Origin: Pectinophora gossypiella
Lineage: Eukaryota > Arthropoda > Insecta > Lepidoptera > Gelechiidae
Length of the DNA stretch: 64,000 nt
Direction of reading: 5' to 3'
Assembly: GCF_024362695.1 (NCBI RefSeq)
Contig: NC_065422.1
Location: forward strand, 62,001 to 126,000
A program made the position numbers and the translations under genes. Below, in pieces: positions 11,601 through 23,700 of this stretch (the stretch's first letter is position 1; each line of letters starts with the position of its first letter). The notes below the pieces were generated by a model. It searched no databases. It was not told the DNA's origin and was given only the letters and a program-made list of their open reading frames with translations.

Positions 11601-12787
11601 GGTTTCACCAATGTTTAAGTGTCACCCATGTTCCTAAGGGTCCCAATTGTTCACTTCTAGCCAGCCTTTAAGCAAAGTAAATCCAGAAAATAGACCCAAC
11701 TAACATAACATAGTATAACATCTTACCTGAATACAAGTGACAGAAACCACGAATGATCTTCTCTTTGTACAGGTTACCGGCAGCCACTTCAATTCGTCGT
11801 ACCATCGCCAGGTTCTCGTACATCCTCAAAGCATCCTCGGCAGTTAACTTGGCTGTGGTTGCTGGACCCTTGTCCAGTTTGTGGAGTTTGTATGGCTTCA
11901 TGAAAAGATTATGGAATTACCTAACTTATTATTATGGTTAATTCATCATTATAATTATTTTATGTGATAATGCATACATACATATGTCTATTTCCCGCCG
12001 GCGAAGGCAGGGAACTTTACTTATTGCGACTCTTGATACTCCACACAATTCTTAACGTGGTAAACAGAGTCGGTGTTTAAATCCCTTAGAAATCACCTAC
12101 ACAACAGTCATCAAGAGGGGAACCATCAAGGTGCCTATTTGATTTAATAGTTTTACTTATGACATGTTGTCTACTACAAAGCCAACCAGCCAACAGGTAT
12201 TTTTTTTTTAGTTATTTAAGAATTTTTTTGTGTAAAATCTGTCAGACCATTATAATGAGAGCTTCAAGTAGAACAAAGACATATCAATCTCACAGCATTG
12301 TTCTACTAAATTCATGTTACATAGAATAAACACACCATTGTAAAATGTTGTTTACATTGTCGATTATAAGATAACGTCAACATTGCTATACCCTTGAAGG
12401 TTAGGTTACATAATTCACTAATGATTATCTATTTTCCATATACATCACACAAAAAATTCTTCAAAGAGCCATACAGCCTTTTAAACTTACTGTTTTCTGA
12501 GCATCCCCTACCCAAAACTAAAGAAAGCGGCAGTAGTACCTTACCTTGATTTCAAATGTAGCTTCATTTTTGGTGCTGTATTTCGCTTTAGCCGTAACAA
12601 CTGGGGCGGCCCCTTTCTACAACAAAATCACTGATTACACACCGTAATTTACGATACACGATCGTTTCACTATTAAATTATTAATTGAAGACTTATATTC
12701 ATATAAGAAATAGCATAAAATCATCAAACTTACCGTGATCGTGTTTGCCGTTAAAAGCTTGGCAGCTGACGGGATAATCTTACTCAT
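5635..12787 (-). CDS. PDHA: Pyruvate dehydrogenase E1 component subunit alpha, mitochondrial (copy A)
   Basis: E1 alpha, with E1 beta, decarboxylates pyruvate using thiamine diphosphate in the mitochondrial matrix. Eight exons are read on the minus strand: 12787-12734, 12616-12545, 11895-11727, 9930-9707, 9259-9088, 8149-8000, 6841-6666 and 5814-5635 (stop). The joined length is 1197 bp, 398 aa, normal for the family. All introns are GT-AG and the frame closes. The N-terminus (MSKIIPSAAKLL) looks like a mitochondrial presequence. Visible hallmarks are FCHLYSGQDA, AYRCHGW, RGKGGSMH, the ThDP/Mg motif GDGAANQGQ...CENN, and the phosphorylation loop YRYSGHSMSDPGTSYR. Introns hold SINEs, a LINE remnant and microsatellites. 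A hAT MITE ends about 150 bp upstream of the ATG. The tandem paralog is copy B. Confidence 0.93.
6042..6112. repeat. (TC)n microsatellite
   Basis: Imperfect TC/TCTA tract in the last intron of PDHA copy A. Confidence 0.85.
6226..6325 (+). mobile_element. Truncated SINE (family 1)
   Basis: Only the 3' half is present ('gtggagcagcgtggtggagt ... cccagcagtgg'), directly before the full copy at 6326. Confidence 0.65.
6326..6655 (+). mobile_element. tRNA-derived SINE (family 1), full-length
   Basis: The tRNA-like head has an A box (TGGTCTAGTGG) and a B box (GGTTCAATTCC), then the body 'gtgcttcggagggcacgtta' and the tail 'cccagcagtgggacgtatat'. It ends only about 10 bp from the exon 7 donor of PDHA copy A (minus strand). 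Other pieces of this family are at 7824-7982, about 9335-9415, 17135-17230 and 29053-29120. Confidence 0.85.
7824..7982 (+). mobile_element. Truncated SINE (family 1)
   Basis: 5'-truncated copy ('agccgttggtctcggctatt ... gggacgtatataggctgttt') ending just upstream, in plus-strand terms, of exon 6 of PDHA copy A. Confidence 0.75.
8450..8830. repeat. AT-rich repeat with 'GGCCATATCATGA' motifs
   Basis: Several direct and inverted copies of ATATCATGAtg and TTGGCCATATC suggest a decayed MITE cluster. I could not fix clean ends. Confidence 0.3.
8918..9048 (+). repeat. Retroposon 3' end
   Basis: 'ggaagagatcgctcttagcg ... gataaggccgcc ... caataaagtg' followed by (TTA)n. This is an old retroposon tail in intron 5 of PDHA copy A. 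The stretch 'gcaataaggccgcc' near 21690 may be another remnant. Confidence 0.5.
9967..10233 (+). pseudogene. LINE reverse-transcriptase ORF, C-terminal remnant
   Basis: An 88-codon frame whose core (GRGRPRRMFIDQIGDVLKKG, then RSTLNRRACIERLMNVEVAR, ending SVYPGGK) matches the C-terminus of endonuclease/reverse-transcriptase proteins common in Lepidoptera. It continues into the 3' tail 'taccccggtgggaaataat'. The 5' part is missing. It lies antisense in intron 3 of PDHA copy A. A similar relic is at 24183-24460. Confidence 0.7.
10570..10675. repeat. (ATC)n and (GT)n simple repeats
   Basis: A CATCATCAT run at about 10575-10597 with a short SINE-tail remnant ('ccactgctgggca'), then an imperfect (GT)n tract at 10640-10672. 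Confidence 0.8.
10893..11190 (+). mobile_element. tRNA-derived SINE (family 2), full-length
   Basis: The head 'agctcggtggcgcagcggtt' carries an A-box-like motif. It is followed by 'ggtcataggatgggtgacca', 'ctccgtgcttcggaaggcac' and the tail 'cagcagtggggacgttaatg'. Other copies are at 31884-32133 (minus), 33784-33880 (tail only) and 55375-55878 (split). Confidence 0.85.
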
Positions 12788-12937
12788 TTTGGTTATAATT
12801 TCTTCTATGAATCCCAGGTTCGTTTAGTGATCCTTGATTGGGATCACTATTTAAAGTAATTTATAGATAATTTTATAAAAAACGAGCCGTCCCAGTTTCC
12901 TTTGGGAAATAACACGATGGTACAGGCCGACTGTGCG

Positions 12938-13430
12938 TAGCGATGGGCGTTATTAACCATAACTCGTTATATATGCAGTTACGAGCTCGAACAGTGATCA
13001 CTCGTTTTCCACTACAACAAAAACTAGTGATATTCATAACGCCATTTAAACGATCGAAATAGGCATCAGTCTTCCTTCAATAACTCTTTTAATCACAACG
13101 CCATAAAGTTAAATCGAATTCACTCTTATGTTTAAGGCATAGCGTCGATGTTTGGCTACTTTCACTACTCACGCAAAATCACTGGTTTTACAATATTCGT
13201 AATGACAAGATGAAAACGACGTTTTACATTGACCACCTTACACATAGCTTTGACAACGTAAAGGAGTAAAACGAGTAATGTAAAACGCGCCTAAAACGCG
13301 CCTATCACGTTTGCTTCAGAACGTTGTGAAAATAACTAGTTATAAAAATCACTAGTTAAGAAACTAGTTATTGGAAATCACATAACGCTTACGTTACGTT
13401 ATCTCAAAAACCGATAACGACCCATCGCTA
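12938..13430. mobile_element. Non-autonomous hAT-type element upstream of PDHA copy A
   Basis: Terminal repeats TAGCGATGGGCGTTAT and ATAACG(A)CCCATCGCTA are flanked by the exact 8-bp duplication ACTGTGCG (12930-12937 and 13431-13438). It has no ORF. It begins about 150 bp upstream of the copy A start codon, so it probably lies in or next to the promoter. Confidence 0.75.
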
Positions 13431-13474
13431 ACTGTGCGACATTGACAGCTGTCAAAGTCACGGTAGGACGAAGA

Positions 13475-13907
13475 AGGTCAAACATAGGGCTTTTTGGCGG
13501 GAAACGGGAACGGGACAGTTGCTTTCTTCATTGAATAATCTAAATAATTAATACGAAGTGGTGTTTTGTGGTTAATGATCGCATTAAGTTAGTCGGAAGA
13601 CATTCGCGAGTGTTATTATATAGGAGTATTCAATAAACAAAGTGTATCTGCCTATTTTCGCTTCGTGTCAGGAAGCCGCTTCATAACTCGAAAGTTTATG
13701 CGGACTTTTGAGTTAATTCGTTTGGGGTTCGGAGTAGGAGTCTACTCCGAGGGTGGGGGCTTAGGTTTCATCATCATCATCTTTCATCATTTCATCAATC
13801 ATCAAGAAAAAAATACGTAAGACATGGCTGTATGGGCATAGTTCCCTTTGCCTTACCCTTCGGGGAAAACGAAAACAAAAAAAAAAAAAAAAAGGTCAAA
13901 CATAGGG
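13475..13907 (+). mobile_element. Poly(A)-tailed retroposon family R, copy 1, with 15-bp TSD
   Basis: The body (13490-13892) starts 'tttttggcgggaaacgggaa', contains 'cggagtaggagtctactccg', and ends in 'ccttcggggaaaac' plus an A-rich tail. AGGTCAAACATAGGG is repeated exactly on both sides (13475-13489 and 13893-13907). That, with the A tail, marks target-primed reverse transcription. No ORF is seen. A near-identical copy is at 36699-37115, and a diverged one at 37144-37470. Confidence 0.8.
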
Positions 13908-15722
13908 TAAAGGTAAATCGGTGACAGCGTCCACCACATATCGATATGCTGTGAAATCACTATTTATCGATTGTAAAATAACAACGAAAAGTCTCGATTT
14001 AATTAAAAAATATCAAGGAATAATATAGATAAACATAATCTTTGTAAACATTACGACATATTATGATGTTTATGAACAAAAACTTTAGAAGTTGGCTTGA
14101 TTAATAGGTGAAAATTATCATGAAACACAAAAAAAACTGAACAACTTATCATGCCATAAGCTCACGACACTATATCCCAATGAAAGACTTTCCAGACATT
14201 CTAAGACTGTCATAATTTCCGGGTTATCATTTATACCCAAAAACAATGATAATAAAAGCATACATCCGAAATCCTTGAACATTGTGAAGCGCCATCATTT
14301 TTTTTTAAGGAACTTGTGGCCAGGAAAGTCCTCAATTATTTTATGTACGCCGCCGCCATTACATTTTTGAATAATTATATACCCGAGCAGTGACAAAAAT
14401 TTACAGCGCCACCTATATTTTTTTAGGAAATGTGGCCTGGATAGACCCTCACTGGGGAAGTCAGAGAACTTTCTTAATAAGTAGTCACGGAACTTTCTGT
14501 TAGTCTCACATGATAGGTGGGGTAAAAATGTATTAATTGAAAAAGTGAAAAGAACCTGATACCACACAGATTTTAGGAAATAATACAGTAAAATACTCCG
14601 CACTGCCACGACTCACACATTACCTGACCTTACTATCGGTTAATTATTTTTTTTAACTTGTCCCTTGTCCTCTCTATTTTGTAACTCTTGGAAAAGTAAA
14701 CTGTATAAATTAAACTTATATTATACCGAATCTGAATATACCGTCATTATTTATAACGGCATTTTATAAACTGTATTTTTAAAATGATTATTATGCATTA
14801 TAATATAAAACCTAAAAAAAGCGTTAAGCGCGCGAAATACTGAAGAACTGTTAAGAATAATAACTATGATAGTTATAATATACTTTACTTTCAAAAACTA
14901 AGTTATGTACCTATCTAAATTATGTCTAAGTAAAAAAAAACATTCATAATTAAAATATTATTCATCTAAATGTCCTTTATATGATACCTTTTTCCACAAC
15001 AAAAAACATCCTTACAAATCTAAAACTTAAAAAAAATATTTGTAGCACCTACCTACTGTCTCAAACGGATTCGGTCTGGTAAATAAACGTACTAAATACA
15101 TACATTTTCTTTGCTGGTAATCATAGAGCCACGGTCTTGTCGGTGCACGCATTTTCCATTCTTGTCTATAAAAGTCGAATTCTTTGACTTCTTTACTAAG
15201 AGTACATTCCCTCTGACCTTCTTTATAAATCTCGACATTCGCCTTCTCTTTAACTTGTTTAATGTAAGCCCTTTTTAGTAAAAATTAAAATATACTTTTC
15301 ATCCAAAAAATCAGAACACTTCCAACTTTTTGTTCAACAAAACACAAAATTTATTTAATTTTAAATTTGAATTTAGAACATTCATATTTTTAACTATCAA
15401 CGTTACACCCACTGTAAAATGCCATATATTTTATAATCCTAATTACACATGGGTAATTAATATTTTTCTGATAATCATATTTATAACATGCTAATTAAAA
15501 CTTTACGTACTAAAAATAAAAAGAACCGTATCCAACGACAGTGGTGCCGAATTCACACAAGTTTAATTTTATTTTGATGGTTCTCTTTTTGTGGCACCAT
15601 CATAAATCAAGAACGGCACTATTTTAGTGGATTTTAAACGAAAGTAACGAAAGTAAGTAGTGCTAATAAAGAATTCAGTCTACCAGAATCAGTTCCAGTG
15701 TTATGGCATATTAAATAAGTAA
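13908..15722. other. Intergenic region between the two PDHA copies
   Basis: AT-rich, with short ORFs that have no recognisable motif (for example 14295-14609 minus). No exon, tRNA or clear repeat boundary is seen. Confidence 0.5.
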
Positions 15723-18700
15723 TTATTTTTTTCGGGGAGTTATTTCTAAATGTTTCAGTGGTGTGTTAGGAATGAGGCCGCGGATTTCTTGGTGTATATT
15801 GTGGTAATATATATCGGCTGCGAGTTCTTCCACGCCGATTACCGGTGCAGCAAGCGCCTCCTTCGTAGCTGCATCTACGTCTTTCTTCGCTTTAGTGTCT
15901 ATCTTCTGCAAAAGAAATATACGTACCTATATAACACATTCTACAAAATAAAGATTCAAGATTTTATTCGAACGCTAATCCATTTTAACAGAAAAATTGT
16001 TTTATAGCAAAAGACCCATTTGACTAAGTAGCTTTACCCACTACATTATATTTAATGCTATATTTAGCATTTCATTAATAGATGTACCTATTGATGAAGC
16101 TATATTAGCACAAAAAATGCAGCTGTCAACGGAATGCAGCTATTTAACGAAGTATAGGGGGGTTAAAAAGGCCACATCAAAGCAATTCAGAAGACATTTG
16201 CGCATATAAAATCAAGTGCGCAACACAAACAAATATCAAATAGCAATATTGTGGTTAAACAATTATTTAGCGTAAAATATTCCTTTTAAGCTACTCTATT
16301 ACGTAACGCATATTATATATTTATTATACCTTAAGTTCATCAGCAGTTACCAATTTTGCGTTTAAGATCTTTTCCTTGAAAGTGTTTATCGGGTCTCTGG
16401 TCTGACGGACTTTCTGTACTTCTTCACGAGTGCGGTACGATGTGCCAGGGTCAGACATCGAGTGACCGAAGTAGCGATACGTCTCCATCTCGCATACAAT
16501 CGGTCCTGAAGGCAAAAGTGGCTTCGACTCAAAAAAATTCAAAAGTCCCTTTAACAGGATTTTTGATAAAAAATAGTGAAAATTAAAATTTTCACAAAAC
16601 GATCTATATGTGAAAAAGAAACACAAGACCTTCTGCGATCAAGAAGCATTATGAGAAGTGACTAAACGATTTCTACAACCAATCAAATTGAAGCGGACTG
16701 AATAAATACCGGTCTACATAAAATACCTTTGCCACTGGTACAGTAGTCAATGATGAAGCGTGCTGCTTCCCTGCAGGTGAGGAGATCCATACCATTGACC
16801 CAGATTCCAGGAATATAGTCACCACGTTTATAGTATTCTGTACTAGCTGAAGATCTATTCATACTTGTTCCCATTCCTGTAGAAGGAAAGATGTGACTGA
16901 GAAAACACAGAAGTGGCTCAAGGAGCATTCGAGTGTAATGCCGGTTATACACGCTACGGTCTACTGGAGTGGTCTACCTGTGCAGGTATACGGGTATGTG
17001 TGTGGGAGTAGATGTGTGCAGGTTTTTTTTTTATGAAACTGTCACAAATGTGAAAGAAAGAATGAAAGAAAGAAACTTTTATTACTTCCGGATGTGTTGA
17101 CTACTAGCCCAAGCAGCTCTCCATGAACCCGCAATGGAGCTGCAGGGTGATGATGAAAGCTCCATATTAACTCCGCTTGATTGAGGGGAAGTCGGTGAGT
17201 CTGTGGCTGGCAGTGAAACATTATAGGCTGTTCATGTTTAATTGCATAGATTCAAGATCAACTTCCTTACACTCAATTTTATCAGATGTTATTGTGTCTA
17301 TGCAAGTTTACGTGTAATAACATGCTTATCTAAGGAAGAATGCAATGAAATACTTAACAGCTTATAAAAGTATAGTAACCGTATTTATTATTCTCGCACA
17401 TGAAACAAATGGGCAGTTTCCACAGGAAGGCTATGTTGAACACCTCGTGGATCTGGCCCTGGTTCGCGGCACCGTCTCCATACAACGCGAAGTTGACTCC
17501 ACCATCACCGAGATATTTGTGCGCAAACGCTGCCCCCGCACCTAGTGGCGCCTGGACACCATAATAGTGAGATAACATTTTAAATAAACATTATCCTTAC
17601 TTTTACTTTTATAAATGCTGGTGAAGACAACTGTCATTATCCCAAGAATTGGTGAATATGAACCTGTATGTGATGATGATGATCTAACGGAAGCGGTTAG
17701 GTAGGCAGGATATATTAAGGTGCGCAGACAGGCGCACATTGTTTTTTGTTTGACTCTCAGTCCAGCGTAGAAGGTGATTGTGAAAAAAATATGAAATTAT
17801 CATACCTGCGCTCCAACGATACCGTTGCCACCGTAGAAGTTTCGTGTGTACATATGCATGGAGCCCCCTTTGCCCCGAACATTTCCTGGCGCCCGGCCTG
17901 CCAGTTCAGCCAATACAGACAACACGGTATCTCCCATGAGGTATACCCAAGCGTGACAACGATAAGACGTAATCACCGAATCCTGTTTACGCATCGCTGC
18001 GTAAATTCCAGTACCCACTGCCTCTTGACCTGACAGAGAAAAGTTCACAATGGTAAATCCAGAATTATTCCCAATTCAAACTGTAACAAATTTGCAGCTA
18101 ATCGATTTCCTGTCGTACATAATTATCCCATTTGTGGTCTGATTCACCACTTGTCTTTTCTATCTTGTGGGTTGTGAAGTCAAAATTTGACCTTACTTAC
18201 CCTGGTGAAGTGACAAGGTCACTGTTTAATATCCAGAGTAACATATTATCTAAGTTTACACAACAAGGGTTAACCGGAACTCAGGGGGTTTAAAAACGCC
18301 AGATCATATCAATGCATCTAAAATTTGACATTTGCGCATACAAAAGTAAATTCCATAAATAAATACTTTTACCTACGTGAATTGCTTCAATGTGGCCTTT
18401 TTGACTCCCGTGATATGAACATGAAAACAAAGGCTAAAAATTACCGAGATCAGAAATGGCGTAGCTTTGGATAAAATATATTTAAAACTACCTTGTACCT
18501 ACCTGTATATAAATGACAAAATCCTGCGATTTTCCTAGCCTTGTATAAATTTGAAGCGGCAGCCTCCATTCGACGTATATATGCCATTTTCTCATAATAA
18601 TGCAATGCGTCGTCTGCTGTAAGTTTACTTGTCGATGGCGGGCCTTTATCCAGCTTGTGGAGTTTGAAGGGCTGCAAAACACGCTGAACTTATTTTGTTG

Positions 18701-19130
18701 AAAGGAAAAAAGAAAATATCAGGGGGTCTAAAAAGGCCACATTGAAGCAATTCATCTAAAAAGCTTTATTGCAATTAGACATTTGCGCATAAGCTCAGGT
18801 CATGGTCAGAGTTATTGCTTTGGCCAACCATAGCCAAATTCGTCAAAGCCGATATTATAAAATACAGAAAAACAATAATGTGAAAACAAGCGATTCACCG
18901 AGAGATCAAATGTAGCTTCTTTCTTGCTGCTGAATTTAGCATTTGATACAGTCGTCGTGGCGGGTGGCGCAGCTAAGATGACTCGACTAGGATGCTGAAA
19001 CACAGGGATAATAGGGATTGACCACAGGTTTTACAACAAATAATATAAAATATTACATCACATTTTGGAAACTTACAAGAGCTGCACATTCGCCAAAAAC
19101 CTTAGCAGTAGACAAAAACACTTTGTTCAT
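15723..19130 (-). CDS. PDHA: Pyruvate dehydrogenase E1 component subunit alpha paralog (copy B)
   Basis: Eight exons on the minus strand: 19130-19077, 18994-18899, 18671-18503, 18029-17806, 17551-17380, 16876-16727, 16505-16330 and 15905-15723 (stop). The total is 1224 bp, 407 aa. Exons 3-7 have exactly the same lengths as copy A (169, 224, 172, 150, 176), so this is a tandem gene duplication with introns retained. ThDP motif (GDGAANQGQ...CENN), RGKGGSMH and YRYFGHSMSDPGTSYR are kept. It differs at usually conserved spots: KIAGFCHL where copy A has IIRGFCHL, SYRCHAW for AYRCHGW, and QAPLGAG for QVPLGAG. Its N-terminal exon 2 is longer. It is likely functional and mitochondrial but may be tissue-specialised; the specialisation is inference. 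Confidence 0.9.
16155..16265. mobile_element. MITE family 'AAGGCCACATTGAAGCAATTC', copy in intron 7 of PDHA copy B
   Basis: Starts 'ggggggttaaaaaggccaca' and contains 'gacatttgcgcatataaaa'. Its right arm is incomplete. Confidence 0.55.
18280..18425. mobile_element. MITE family 'AAGGCCACATTGAAGCAATTC', palindromic copy
   Basis: Ends 'cagggggtttaaaaacgcca' and 'aatgtggcctttttgactcc' are inverted. It is located in intron 3 of PDHA copy B. Confidence 0.6.
18721..18795. mobile_element. MITE family 'AAGGCCACATTGAAGCAATTC', half copy
   Basis: Left arm only ('agggggtctaaaaaggccac ... gacatttgcgcataag'), in intron 2 of PDHA copy B. Confidence 0.55.
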
Positions 19131-20723
19131 TTTTATTAAAATATTATAAATCACGTCTACGATGGCCAGGTCTGTAGGTATTAATATATTCCAACAGATA
19201 TCAATCAATTTATTTGCCAGTATAATTCTACCTGTAAACTGCAAATAATTACATTTATAACAATGAGCATAGTATATAAGAGAAAGTCTGAAAGTAGTAG
19301 ATATTTCATTAGAACCCCACCATCAGCTGGAAATCAGGTATTTGGGATTCGGTAGCCGGCAAAATATTGATTGCGCAACCACGTGAGGTTCCCTTTAAAC
19401 AACTGCATATATTAGTTGGCACCACAGGGTCCTAAGAACCAGCGGCCGCCAAACCTTCGTTTTTTTTTATATAAACTGTTTTTTTTTCTACGCATAGGTA
19501 GACCCCAGTCCTCAACCCAACCCAGGTCTGGCGGCCGTAAAAACAGTATCTATTCACAAAATTACTTCTATGGATATACATATAATAATTAATACGATAA
19601 TCTAATTATCACACAAAAAGTGGTGAAACTCGGGTACTTAGTTCATCACACGATGAACTACGCAAGTATACGTCTGACAACCCGGTTTGGGAATATAGTC
19701 ATGCATAACATTATTAGTTTTTAATTCTTATTCTGAAGATGTCCTATTTATTCGGAAAATAAAAAACTTTTGAAAAATCACAGATTTTTGGATTCCTTTC
19801 GGTACCTAATTTAAAATTTTCAAACAAATACTCTAGTATGAATACAATTTAATAATCATTATTATTTGTTTACATACTAATATACCCACTACTCTCATGA
19901 AACTTTATTATGGCCATTGTTTAATACCTGGTAGATAGAAATGTTGTTTAAAAGTTTCTAAAACACAATAATTGCTTTTTATAATCACAAAATTTTCATT
20001 TACATATGAATAAATCAAAAGTAATTCAAAATGAGGGGTCGTTTACTTTTCATGTCAAACGGATACTTTGGATTTTCTTTTTATGACAGGAAAAACGTCA
20101 TGTTATTTTTTAAAAGTATCTCGGTCCTATTCTTGGGTTCTATTACATTTTCTTATTTTATTATTTCCAGCAACATTATCTGCCGGCCGCTCATGGCTAA
20201 ACGATGTCATAATCAACAATACTCTAATATAAAGATCGACTGTTTTGTACCTAAAAATAGAATCGATATAAATAATCGCTGCAGAATTTAATAATCTATC
20301 GATTATTCTTTGTAGTGCCGAGCAAAGGTGCCGAGGCTGATACAACACTAGTAAAGGCTACCAATTAGTGGAAATGTTTGAGTGACAACTAAGTGACCAA
20401 TCAAAAACATTGGTAGCGTTTGTTTTACACAGTTTGAGTATTAAATAAAATGTTAAACAAAAATATTAAGCGTTTTGATTCCAATTTGATTCTCAAATAC
20501 GAAGCTTTCTATCTTTGTCTTTTTGTGTTAAATGTGTAACAAAAATGTTTAAATAAAACGCAACATAAAAATGTCGTTTCATTGTGATTTGTGAATGATG
20601 ACGAATGATGTGCTATTTTGCAATTGTTGATATAAAAACCTTGGGAAATACGAAATAACGTCATTGTGTGTGAGATATTATTCAGTGAGATTGTTATTTT
20701 ATTTAGTAATTTCGTTGATTAAA
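19131..20723. other. Intergenic region, PDHA copy B to ZFAND2-like gene
   Basis: The two genes are transcribed divergently, so both promoters must lie here. I see AT-rich sequence with short unremarkable ORFs and no clear repeat. TATCGATTAT-type motifs near 20260-20310 could be part of a promoter, but this is weak. Confidence 0.4.
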
Positions 20724-23700
20724 ATGGAATTTCCTCATATTGGAAAAAACTGCTCTTACAAATCCTGTAACAAACTTGGTAAGTGTAATTTATTTTTCAT
20801 GCCTTATCCACTCTACAGTCGTTGGTAATTATAGCTACCGATTCCAAATTCACCTCAGGAGTCGATGGTAGCTATACTTACCAATAGTCGGGGTTCCGTT
20901 AGGGTGACCAATTTTATGGATTAACTAGTTTTACAAGCTAGTATAGATTATAAAATTATACTAGTATTGTGTACTATAAAAATCCTTACTAGGTGGTATT
21001 TGCATCTCTTCCCTATGAGTTGGTAACATTAAAAAAACAACTGTCGAAGTCAGACGAGTGTTGGTCGAGTCTACTGTCAACTACTGTGTTTGCGATTGAG
21101 TGTTTTAGACAAGAAATATGCCGTAAGTATATAAAATATATTATTTTTATTGATTAGCATACATCTTGAATATATCCTCTACCGTTTTCTACAAAAACCT
21201 GAACATTTAAGCCATGATTTTGTTCCAAAAACATTAAGAGAAAAATATCGTATCAAAAAAAACGTCTCTTGACACTAAAATGGAGGCAAATTACGGAATA
21301 TTACACGACGCATTATATTTTATAATGTTTTAAATATACCACGTTACTTATTAGTTACTCGTGGAAACACATTATTTACCGAAATAAACAATTATTTCAG
21401 CAGATGCCCAGGATATTGATTGCAGGGTACACCAAATTTGGTCAACTTTCATCATGGTAACTAAACCTACCATCGACTTATCTGGGTTTAAGGGTTCGTA
21501 CAAACGGAGCGCTAGCGTTATTTTAATTTCAGTTCTAAACAATGACTTTTTTTTCAGAGATGCTATAGTTCAGCTATAGAGAGGACACAGAGAGTAATTA
21601 CAAAAAAAAAACGAATTACTAAACTGCCAGTAGATGTCCGACAGGAGCTTACGGACAGAAAGCGGCAGGCGCAATTAGATTTAGCAATAAGGCCGCCTTT
21701 TGTCTCTAGTGTCTCGATTTATTTGTTTGGTACGTCATTTTGTGCAATCAAGTATATTGTATTGCAAGACTGTAATTTTAAATTCTAATAAAAAATATAT
21801 ATTTTTAAGGTCCGAATGTTAAGTGCTTGGTAAAAAATGTAAATAAAACAAGCATTCAATTATAAATTGGTTTTAGTTCATATTAATAAACCTTAATTTT
21901 TCTACTGGTTTTCTTTAATTCCTGAAATCACACACACAAAATGTCTATGTCAATCTTACCCGTTATTGGTAACCATAGTTACCATCGACTTAAAAAGGCA
22001 GAAACGCTCAGTGCGAACAGAAACTTAGCGAGGGCGGCCATCTTGGTAAGAATACGGTGTTACAAATAAGTCGTGACCAGGTGTTATATTTATATTTCTT
22101 GTGTTTAAACTAAATAACATTAAAATATAATTTGAATACTAGTAAAAAGTGTAAGAAATGCGCTTTCAAATAAAAATTATTACAGTCCCTAGAACATGAT
22201 ACTTTACATGCTATTAACAGGCATGGCTGGGATAACTGAAAAAATGAGCGGATTCTGTCAATTCTAATTGGATTTGAGATAGATTTTATAATGTGATCTT
22301 TTTTATTTTTATCTAATTAGAATCATTGCACATCTGGCTTGCTGTTTCTGAATTTTCTTTATTATAGCCACAGTAGTTTTTGAGTTACAAGCCTATTTAT
22401 AACACGCCACGATATCGCCCACCGAACGCCGCGCAAGTTCGAAATGCCTGGACTGTTGAGGCTAGATTTGCTAGTGCGCCTGGACTGTCAAGTGGTTATG
22501 TACCTAGTTATTTTTTCCTGTACTCCCACGGCTGTAGAAACCTTAGACACTGTTTTACTAGTAACAATATACTGAGAATTTGTTAATAAACAATACCTAA
22601 TAATTACTTTAATTTTTCATTGAAATAAGGAACTTTCTAGGACTTTTAGGGGCGTTTTAAGTAATGAGTAATCAATCAGGTAATCTGGTTATTTCGTTAC
22701 AGACTTCTTGCCTATGAAATGTGATGCTTGCAGAGAAGTTTTTTGGTAAGTAGATAACTAACCTAAATATTGTCTTCCTTCATATGCTAAAATTACAATT
22801 AAATATTCTTCAAATAGAGCACCATCTGAATGTTGCATAAAGAAGTGAAATATTTAGTTATGCATGAGTAACATCCTCCATTTCCAAAGTAGGTGAACAA
22901 TGCTTTTTATACCTTTATCACACTAAATATTAAATAAATCATCTTCCACAGTACCATCCCACTTCTACATATTTTTTTCTCTGCTGGATTGGGATTAAAA
23001 AAAACATAGTGTGTTCAGCAGCTTATCATCCTAGCCATAAACTACAGATTAGACTGTATGGCTGTGTTCCATTGCCTTCTCATTTGAGAAAATGAAAATA
23101 CTACTACTATTTATCATATTCACATATTTACAATTGGCGAAAAAATAAAATAAAAACAATATTGATGTTCTCTTTATAAATACCTAACTGTCTAAAGTAA
23201 TACATAACAAAACATTTCCCATTTCAGTTCAGACCATTTTGCATACTTGAAACATGAATGTCCTGCACCAAATGGTCGTGACGTTCAGGTGCCCGAGTGC
23301 CCGTTATGTGGGGCCCCAGTGCCGGGTCGGCGAGGCGAGCCTCCTGATGTAGCTGTCGGTACTCACATAGACAATCAATGTACCTCCGATCCTGCTAGAG
23401 AGAGAAGAAAGAAGGTAAAGATAAGAAACAAATACCTATAAATTTGTAAGACGCAGTTTTTTAGACACTAATAAACACTAGACATTTCATCAAATCATCA
23501 AAAATCATTGTATCTCTTATGTTCTATTCATCATATTATAAACAATTTACAATTATTAACGTTATTCACATCAGTAATTTAAGAGCCACACTCTTGTCGC
23601 TGTAGCATTCCTATCCATGCTACTTTCTAGGGAAAAATAGGGCAGTGGTTTCCCTCTTGCGTTCTGCCCAACGTTGATATAAACATAAACCAATTAACAT

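Noticed and set aside
21110..21740. Possible small gene in ZFAND2 intron 1 (an ATG followed by a GTAAGT-like donor near 21120, acceptors near 21400 and 21555)
   Set aside because: No continuous protein-like frame or known motif; the region is a composite repeat.
22380..22586. 68-codon ORF in ZFAND2 intron 1
   Set aside because: No recognisable motif and no splice or repeat context; probably chance.
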